Below, in pieces: positions 7,235 through 12,181 of a stretch of 12,181 bases of DNA. A program made the translations under genes and the position numbers. The stretch is taken from contig JAJAYG010000387.1 of assembly GCA_026786335.1 (NCBI GenBank), forward strand, positions 1 to 12,181. Reading direction: 5' to 3'. The stretch comes from Chitinophagales bacterium (GTDB lineage: Bacteria > Bacteroidota > Bacteroidia > Chitinophagales > UBA10324). The notes beneath the pieces were generated by a model that worked only from the letters and a program-made list of their open reading frames with translations, had not been told where the DNA came from and did not search any database. Each line of letters begins with the position of its first letter. Within the stretch, counting starts at the first letter, position 1.

Positions 7235-7481
7235 GTGTCAGACACGGCTCAACTCGAGCCATTCGCATGTGTCAGACACACTTTCAATCCCGTGTCAGAT
7301 ACGGCTCAACTCGAGCCATTCGCATGTGTCAGACACACTTTCAACCCCGTGTCAGACACGGCTCAACTCGAGCCATTTGCAAGTGTCAGACACACTTTCA
7401 ACCCTGTGTCAGACACGGCTCAACTCGAGCCATTCGCAAGTGTCAGACACTCTCATCCCTGTGTCAGACACTCTCAATCCA
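7235..7481. repeat. 57-bp tandem array with nine GTGTCAGACAC palindromes
   Basis: Four tandem units begin at 7235, 7292, 7349 and 7406 (57, 57, 57 and 55 bp), followed by a partial fifth from 7461. Each full unit contains palindrome A (GTGTCAGACAC), a short hairpin GGCTC-AACTC-GAGCC, a spacer ATTCGCA/ATTTGCA, palindrome B (GTGTCAGACAC) and a linker ACTTTCAAYCCY. Palindromes start at 7235, 7269, 7292, 7326, 7349, 7383, 7406, 7440 and 7461, alternating 34 and 23 bp apart. Units differ by only a few substitutions, for example GTGTCAGATAC at 7292 and GCATG versus GCAAG before palindrome B. Because 57 is divisible by three and no stop occurs, open frames run through it, but these are not genes. 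With the 74-bp leader it fills the 307-bp gap between the transposase gene and ispG. Confidence 0.93.
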
Positions 7482-9389
7482 ATCGCCATTTTCTCTGATC
7501 AGCCCAATCAATTCATCCACTGCAATTTCTGAATTGATGCCGCGCTTCATTATTTCTTTTCCCTTGTACAAGGTAATTTTTCCAACTCCACTACCTACAT
7601 AACCATAATCTGCATCGGCCATCTCGCCAGGGCCATTTACAATGCAACCCATAATTGCAATCTTTAATCCTTTGAGGTGATTGGTGCGGGAGCGAATCAT
7701 GGAGGTTGTTTCCATTAAATCAAAAAGTGTTCTGCCGCAACTGGGGCAACTGATGTATTCTGTTTTTGAAATTCTTTGCCTTGTGCCTTGCAGAATTCCA
7801 AAACAGATTCGATTCACCAATTGCGGAAGATGTTGTTCTGCTTTTAGCCACACTCCATCACCAAAACCATCGAGAAACAATGAACCAATATCAGTAGATG
7901 AATAGAGTGTAAGTTCTTCAACTGTAAGATCGGTAAAGTGCCGCTTGATAATTACAGGGTTTAAAATTTCTTCTTCGAGCAACCTGAAAAAAAATCTTCT
8001 CTGCTCCATCATCCCATTAAAATGTTCGGTGGTAAGAATGATTACAGCATTAGAATTTTTATACAGCGCATCAATTAACTGATCGCTGATTTCTTTTAAA
8101 GAAAGCTGAATGAAGTGGAGTGTTGAAGTATTTATTTCTTTTTTTAAATATTCTGTAACTGAATAAAGCGGGTAGCATTTTTCATTTCCAAAATTATTTT
8201 TGAGTGATGAAAAATTTTGAATGATGCTGAGTGTTCCGGGTAATTCAAAATTCAATTCATGATCGCCAATAAAAATATAATCAGCTGCCATATCGCTGAT
8301 GTTCCATTTATCGGTTGTTGAATTGTATAAATAGCCGGCCGAAATAAAAGTTGTAGGTGTAATTTCTCTTTCAGTTGAAAAATCCATAACAACAATCGGA
8401 ACTTGATGACCACCAATATTTTTTACAGCATTTGTTTTTCGCTTCGAATATTCAAATGGATTTATTGGGGAAAAAGTAACCGGTGGAATTGAAGGCACTT
8501 TTATTTTATTGTTATACCTGTTAGCCAAAACTTTTGCAACAGGAATTTCAAATTCAGATTCTTCGGTGAGCGAAACACGAATGGTATCGCCAATTCCATC
8601 TTCCAATAAACTTCCAATGCCGATAGCTGATTTTATTCTTCCGTCTTCACCATCACCTGCTTCTGTTACGCCCAAATGAATCGGAAAATTTCTATCAGTC
8701 TCCATCATTTTGCTCACGAGCAACCGATAGGCCTGCACCATCACTTGCGTGTTGCTTGCTTTCATTGAAAGGATGATGTTGAAATAATTTTCATCTTCAG
8801 CAATGCGTAAAAATTCAAAAGCACTTTCAACCATTCCAAATGGCGTATCGCCATAGCGACTCATAATTCGATCACTTAATGAACCATGATTGGTACCAAT
8901 GCGCATTGCGGTTCCGTATTCTTTGCACACACGAATAAGAGGAACAAATTTTTCTCTTATTCTTTCTACCTCTTCAAAATATTCGGCATCGGTGTATTCA
9001 AGCAACTGAAATTTTTTCTTGTCAATATAATTCCCCGGATTTATGCGCACCTTCTCAACAATTCTTGCAGCTACTTCAGCGGCATTGGGTGTAAAATGAA
9101 TATCGGCGATCAGCGGTGTATTGTATCCGCGCTTGCGCAATTCTTTTTTTATTGCTTCCAGATTTTTCGCTTCGTTTATACTCGGCGCAGTAATGCGAAT
9201 CAATTCACTTCCTGCTTCAATGCATCTGATACTTTGCTCAACAGTAGCCAAGGTATTCATGGTATCAGTAGTGGTCATTGTTTGAATGCGTATTGGATTG
9301 CTTCCGCCTATTCCAACATCACCCACTTTTACTTCGCGGGTTTTTAAGCGGGAATACTCAGTAAGCGAATTGCAGTATTTGTTATTCAT
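7464..9389 (-). CDS. ispG: IspG (GcpE), 4-hydroxy-3-methylbut-2-enyl diphosphate synthase
   Basis: IspG is an iron-sulfur enzyme that reductively converts methylerythritol cyclodiphosphate to HMBPP, the penultimate step of the MEP pathway. The 641-residue length shows the long form also known from plants, Chlamydiae and Bacteroidota, with an extra domain between the TIM barrel and the cluster domain. The TIM barrel occupies about 1-285 (VKVGDVGIGGSNPIRIQTMT, IADIHFTPNAA, RIGTNHGSLSDR), the insert about 300-535, and the cluster domain follows. The [4Fe-4S] ligands are C548 and C551 (SCPSCGR), C582 (MGCIVNGPGE) and E589. The TGA stop lies inside the last palindrome of the repeat array (7461-7471): the final codons AGT GTC TGA are part of GTGTCTGACAC. 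The C-terminus RENGDWIESV still looks normal, so function should not be lost. A promoter box sits directly before the ATG. Confidence 0.97.
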   Translation of the reverse strand: MNNKYCNSLTEYSRLKTREVKVGDVGIGGSNPIRIQTMTTTDTMNTLATVEQSIRCIEAGSELIRITAPSINEAKNLEAIKKELRKRGYNTPLIADIHFTPNAAEVAARIVEKVRINPGNYIDKKKFQLLEYTDAEYFEEVERIREKFVPLIRVCKEYGTAMRIGTNHGSLSDRIMSRYGDTPFGMVESAFEFLRIAEDENYFNIILSMKASNTQVMVQAYRLLVSKMMETDRNFPIHLGVTEAGDGEDGRIKSAIGIGSLLEDGIGDTIRVSLTEESEFEIPVAKVLANRYNNKIKVPSIPPVTFSPINPFEYSKRKTNAVKNIGGHQVPIVVMDFSTEREITPTTFISAGYLYNSTTDKWNISDMAADYIFIGDHELNFELPGTLSIIQNFSSLKNNFGNEKCYPLYSVTEYLKKEINTSTLHFIQLSLKEISDQLIDALYKNSNAVIILTTEHFNGMMEQRRFFFRLLEEEILNPVIIKRHFTDLTVEELTLYSSTDIGSLFLDGFGDGVWLKAEQHLPQLVNRICFGILQGTRQRISKTEYISCPSCGRTLFDLMETTSMIRSRTNHLKGLKIAIMGCIVNGPGEMADADYGYVGSGVGKITLYKGKEIMKRGINSEIAVDELIGLIRENGDWIESV

Positions 9390-9394
9390 TGCTG

Positions 9395-9402
9395 CAAATT
9401 TA
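9395..9402 (-). promoter_or_regulatory. Bacteroidota -7 box TAAATTTG directly before ispG
   Basis: Read on the minus strand, TAAATTTG matches TAnnTTTG and ends 5 bp before the ispG ATG (9389-9387). With the usual distance from this box to the transcription start, the mRNA would begin at or within a base or two of the ATG. A TTTC about 18 bp upstream is a weak -33 candidate. An internal downstream start is unlikely because the N-terminal family sequence begins soon after this ATG. Confidence 0.45.
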
Positions 9403-9478
9403 AGGTGCTAAGCATGAGAAGAAATGTTTTGGAAATTTTTTGTTTCTATTTTGCGAGCCATACTAATAATTAGTGACA

Positions 9479-11401
9479 ATGAAACATATTAACTGGGTTC
9501 TTATTTCTGTTCTTATCGTAGGTATAGCACTTCGATTCTTTGGATTTCCTGAAATTCCATTTACTTATGATGAACTGAGTACTTGGGTAAGAACTGACTA
9601 CAGCCGTTTTTCAGACCTCATAAATAAAGGCGTTCGCACCGATGGGCATCCTGCTCTTATACAGGTTTTCCTCAATTACTGGAGGTTGATTTTTGGTGAT
9701 AGTGAAGCGGCTTTTAAATTACCATTTTTGATTATGGGTGTGGCAAGCATTTACATGGTTTACCTGATTGGGAAAAAGTGGTTTTCTGAAACTACCGGAA
9801 TTCTTTCCGCAGCTTTTGTTGCTGTTCTTCAATATACAGTTATGTACAGTGCGATTGCAAGGCCGTATATGAGCGGAATGTTTTTTTCACTCATGATGGT
9901 TTGGTACTGGACAAATTATTTTTTCGGGGAGCGAAAAAGACTTCATTTGATCCTTTATATTTTCTTCTCTGTTTTGTGTTTTTACAATCATTATTTCAGT
10001 TTAATGTTTGCAGGCATCGTGGGCTTAAGCGGTTTTGTGTTTGTGAAAAGAAAAAATGTTTTGGAATATGCAATCGCCCTGATTTTAATTGCTGCACTTT
10101 TTCTACCTCACATTGGAATTTCTCAAGATCAGTTTAGTATGGGAGGTGTTGGCAGTTGGCTGGCAAAACCCGATGAAAGTTTTTTTGCTACTTATCTTAG
10201 CTACATCTTTAATTTTTCAATCCTATTGCAAATAACAGTTGTGTTATTGGTTGCGCTCAGTTTTGCAATGCGCGATAAGGAATGGAAACCCAAAAATAAA
10301 TTCAGAGTTCTTGCATTGCTTTGGTTTGTGTTACCCATTGTTATAGGATACTGGTATTCGGTAAACAGAAATCCGGTGCTTCAATATTCGGTTCTCATTT
10401 TTTCATTTCCTTTTCTCTTGCTTTTCCTTTTTTCATTTTATGCTAACCTTAAAATTTTATATCAGGCTGGTTTGGTAATAGTTGTTTTAGCTATGGGCAC
10501 CTATTCTTTAATTGTTGACCGAATGCATTTTAAAATTTTTTATAATCAACCTATTGAAAGGTTGGTAAAGAATGCAATTGATTTTGAAAAAGAACATCAT
10601 GGTAAAAAGACACTCGTAATACTTAAAGAGCCAAGCAGGTACATGGCTTATTACTTGAAGAAATGGAACTCAAATATTGATATTAAATCATGGAACGATT
10701 TAAAGATTGAATCATATTTTCAATTTGAAAAATATGTTGCATCACAAAATGCTGACTACATGCTTTGCGGAGAAATACCCTATGATCAACTGGTAATAGC
10801 AAGAAATCACTATCCATACATTATGAAAAGTGAGAAGGGGCTCAACTATAGTTTTTTTGCATTGTCAAAAGATTCAGCCGAGCAAAAAATTATTGACTTT
10901 GATTTTAATGCTCATACCAGTTTTGATCAACCCGGTTCATTCTGGGATTACAATCCGGTGTATGTAAAATTTGATTCAGCAACGGGTAAAAATTATTATC
11001 AAATGGATAGCACTCAGGAGTATGGTCCAAACTTTAAGGCTGAGTTATTTGATTTTATGAAAGACAGAAATAATATAATGATGGTAAGCATTCATGTTTC
11101 AAATGTTAAACCCGATCCCGGAATAGTAATGGTAATAAATTTTGGAGAAGACAGTCAGCCGGTTTATTACCAAGATAGATCATTCAATTATTTTTTCGAC
11201 ACCACGGTTACTCAAGGCAACTTAGTCTATGCATTCACGGTTCGTGATTTTCCTTTCACACATAATAATACGCCTGTTAAAATTTTTATTTGGAACCGAA
11301 GCAGGCAGAATTTTAGAATTGATGAAATGAAACTCACAATGATCATAGGCAACCCTTATATCTACGGCTCAATCGAGCCGGTGCCTTACTCTAAGTTCTG
11401 A
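9479..11401 (+). CDS. GT-C type membrane glycosyltransferase (PMT_2/GT39-like) with C-terminal beta domain
   Basis: I choose ATG 9479 (640 residues, MKHINW) over the GTG two codons earlier. About 10-11 hydrophobic segments lie within residues 5-345, followed by a soluble part from about 350 to 640. The first extracytoplasmic loop holds PFTYDELSTW with the D31-E32 pair typical of PMT/ArnT-like enzymes, then TDGHPALIQVFLNYW and SAIARPYMSG, both family-like. Such enzymes use a polyprenyl-phosphate sugar on the outer face of the inner membrane; the acceptor is not evident. The distal part ends in VKIFIWNRSRQNFRIDEMKLTMI, resembling the end of the glycosyltransferase at 4682-6460. The gene diverges from ispG over 89 bp and converges with the T9SS-substrate gene. 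A TATTTTG at 9447-9453 may be a promoter remnant but lacks one base of the consensus. Confidence 0.78.
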   Translation: MKHINWVLISVLIVGIALRFFGFPEIPFTYDELSTWVRTDYSRFSDLINKGVRTDGHPALIQVFLNYWRLIFGDSEAAFKLPFLIMGVASIYMVYLIGKKWFSETTGILSAAFVAVLQYTVMYSAIARPYMSGMFFSLMMVWYWTNYFFGERKRLHLILYIFFSVLCFYNHYFSLMFAGIVGLSGFVFVKRKNVLEYAIALILIAALFLPHIGISQDQFSMGGVGSWLAKPDESFFATYLSYIFNFSILLQITVVLLVALSFAMRDKEWKPKNKFRVLALLWFVLPIVIGYWYSVNRNPVLQYSVLIFSFPFLLLFLFSFYANLKILYQAGLVIVVLAMGTYSLIVDRMHFKIFYNQPIERLVKNAIDFEKEHHGKKTLVILKEPSRYMAYYLKKWNSNIDIKSWNDLKIESYFQFEKYVASQNADYMLCGEIPYDQLVIARNHYPYIMKSEKGLNYSFFALSKDSAEQKIIDFDFNAHTSFDQPGSFWDYNPVYVKFDSATGKNYYQMDSTQEYGPNFKAELFDFMKDRNNIMMVSIHVSNVKPDPGIVMVINFGEDSQPVYYQDRSFNYFFDTTVTQGNLVYAFTVRDFPFTHNNTPVKIFIWNRSRQNFRIDEMKLTMIIGNPYIYGSIEPVPYSKF

Positions 11402-11441
11402 TTATTTGAAAGTGAATTAAGTAACTCCCCCGACAAGTTGA

Positions 11442-12181
11442 TTAGCGAAGCAGTGTTACATTTCCTTCCATAAAATATTCAACTCCCGGCTTATCCATAT
11501 TTTGGTAAGTGAGATGCCAAACATAAGTATTCATGTCGCTCTTGCGGCCATTAAATGTACCATCCCAACCATCTTCAATATTGGTTGACTGAAAAATCAG
11601 TTGCCCCCATCGATTAAATATTTTCATGGTGAATTCGCCTGCATTACAATCATAGATTGGTTTAAACACATCGTTCAATCCATCATAGTTGGGTGTAAAT
11701 ACATTGGGCATGTTTACACAACTAATGCAGTTATGAAAATCAATTTTTATCGAATCGCTATAATAACCGCATTGATTTGATACATCAACATGATAGCTGC
11801 CGGGTTTCATGAATACTCCATAGGTAGAATCGGTGCTTCCATCATTCCAGATGTAGGTAGCATCGGGATAAAAGGCAATGAGAATAACCGAATCCCCATA
11901 GCAATACAATGAATCATTTCCTAATTCAATTATTGGTGTCGCCTGGTATTCTATATGAATTGAATCCAGAGTTGCACAACCATATTCATCAATTACATTC
12001 ACTGAATAAGTTCCTTCCTCAGATACTGTATAAGTATTTTGATTAGAACCATTTTGCCATTCCTTAAACAAAGTATCACTCTTTGCATCAAGAATTAAAG
12101 TAGCATCATTACACAACAAAGTATCATTTCCTAAATCAACAATGGGATAGGGTTGCTCAAAAACAGCAATGGTATCAAAAC
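11442..12181 (-). CDS. T9SS-secreted surface protein, C-terminal part with type-B sorting domain (5' end outside window)
   Basis: The frame is open to the right window edge (it continues upstream as FDTIAVFEQPYPIVDLGNDT before LLCND), so the first visible Met is internal. Two PKD/Ig-like repeats are visible, each beginning LGND[ST]L-x-C, then a W-x-[ND]-G-S core, an EGTYSVNV or PGSYHVDV strand and a DSI strand. The last 90 or so residues form the gliding motility-associated C-terminal domain, used as a type IX secretion signal: NMPNVFTPNYDGLNDVF, FTMKIFNRWGQLIFQST, EDGWDGTFNGR, then YVWHLTY and the terminal GNVTLLR. Known substrates of this type are large adhesins or enzymes exported across the outer membrane. 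Only the 3' part is present, so overall function cannot be told. The gene converges with the glycosyltransferase gene with a 40-bp gap and no visible terminator. Confidence 0.92.
   Translation of the reverse strand, partial: FDTIAVFEQPYPIVDLGNDTLLCNDATLILDAKSDTLFKEWQNGSNQNTYTVSEEGTYSVNVIDEYGCATLDSIHIEYQATPIIELGNDSLYCYGDSVILIAFYPDATYIWNDGSTDSTYGVFMKPGSYHVDVSNQCGYYSDSIKIDFHNCISCVNMPNVFTPNYDGLNDVFKPIYDCNAGEFTMKIFNRWGQLIFQSTNIEDGWDGTFNGRKSDMNTYVWHLTYQNMDKPGVEYFMEGNVTLLR

Larger units (their letters stand above)
6460..7471 (-). mobile_element. RAYT-like module: Y1 transposase gene with inverted flanking palindromes
   Basis: The unit consists of a two-palindrome arm (6460-6506), the transposase gene (7156-6569, minus) and an array of nine palindromes (7235-7471). 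The left arm reads GTGTCTGACAC and the right array GTGTCAGACAC on the plus strand, so the arms are inverted. In both, neighbouring palindromes start 34 bp apart with a 23-bp connector that begins ATGCG or ATGCR-like and ends GCC when oriented alike. This is the arrangement known for REP-associated tyrosine transposases, which are often single-copy genes flanked by inverted REP palindromes. The limits are set by the outermost palindromes, not by a demonstrated target duplication, and I could not identify one. Confidence 0.65.

Noticed and set aside
7235..7481. CRISPR array
   Set aside because: There are no unique spacers between constant repeats; the whole 57-bp unit repeats, each unit holds two palindromes, and no cas gene is present.
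7205..7602. Three overlapping open frames through the tandem array, with a repeated 19-residue peptide
   Set aside because: The frames are open only because the 57-bp repeat is a multiple of three and lacks stop codons; all three plus-strand frames are open, there is no start signal, and they run antisense into ispG.
8886..9347. 153-residue plus-strand open frame
   Set aside because: It is antisense to the conserved TIM barrel part of ispG and has no recognisable domain.
9473..9475. GTG start of the second glycosyltransferase
   Set aside because: An ATG lies two codons downstream and gives a more typical N-terminus; the difference is only two residues.

Overview
The window looks like an ordinary chromosomal stretch of a low-GC member of the Bacteroidota. 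Three things point there: a C-terminal type IX secretion sorting domain (type B, 'gliding motility-associated' form) at the right end; the long IspG form that carries an inserted domain; and TAnnTTTG promoter -7 boxes with no clear Shine-Dalgarno sequences. I would not name a genus.

Layout. 1-956: 3' part of an acyl-CoA dehydrogenase gene, cut by the window edge. 1000-1371: small stand-alone ParB/sulfiredoxin-fold protein. 1521-1592: initiator tRNA-fMet with its own promoter-like box and a strong intrinsic terminator. 1682-3863: era and der, two ribosome-assembly GTPases separated by one base. 3943-4152: tiny lipoprotein with promoter and terminator. 4349-4609: small exported membrane protein with a CxxC motif. 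4682-6460: GT-C type membrane glycosyltransferase. 6460-7481: a compact mobile or semi-domesticated module, made of a Y1/HUH transposase of the RAYT (REP-associated) kind flanked by inverted GTGTCTGACAC palindromes, two on the left and nine on the right, eight of the nine inside a 57-bp tandem array. 9389-7464 (minus): ispG of the MEP isoprenoid pathway. 9479-11401: a second GT-C type membrane glycosyltransferase. 11442-12181 (minus): 3' part of a large secreted or surface adhesin-like protein with PKD/Ig-like repeats and a T9SS sorting domain.

Functional picture. Most genes are housekeeping (translation start, ribosome assembly, isoprenoid precursor synthesis, fatty acid or amino acid oxidation) or envelope related. 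IspG feeds synthesis of polyprenyl-phosphates, which GT-C enzymes use as sugar donors. The two GT-C proteins appear to share a C-terminal beta-sandwich domain ending in an F-x-I-D-[DE]-x-K motif, so they may be related enzymes.

The most unusual part is the RAYT module. Palindromes overlap the stop codons of both flanking genes (the TAG of the left glycosyltransferase gene and the TGA of ispG). The left pair and the right array have identical 34-bp internal spacing in opposite orientation, and the array linkers resemble the last codons of ispG. It reads as a REP/RAYT-like system in Bacteroidota that sits on gene 3' ends and expands there.
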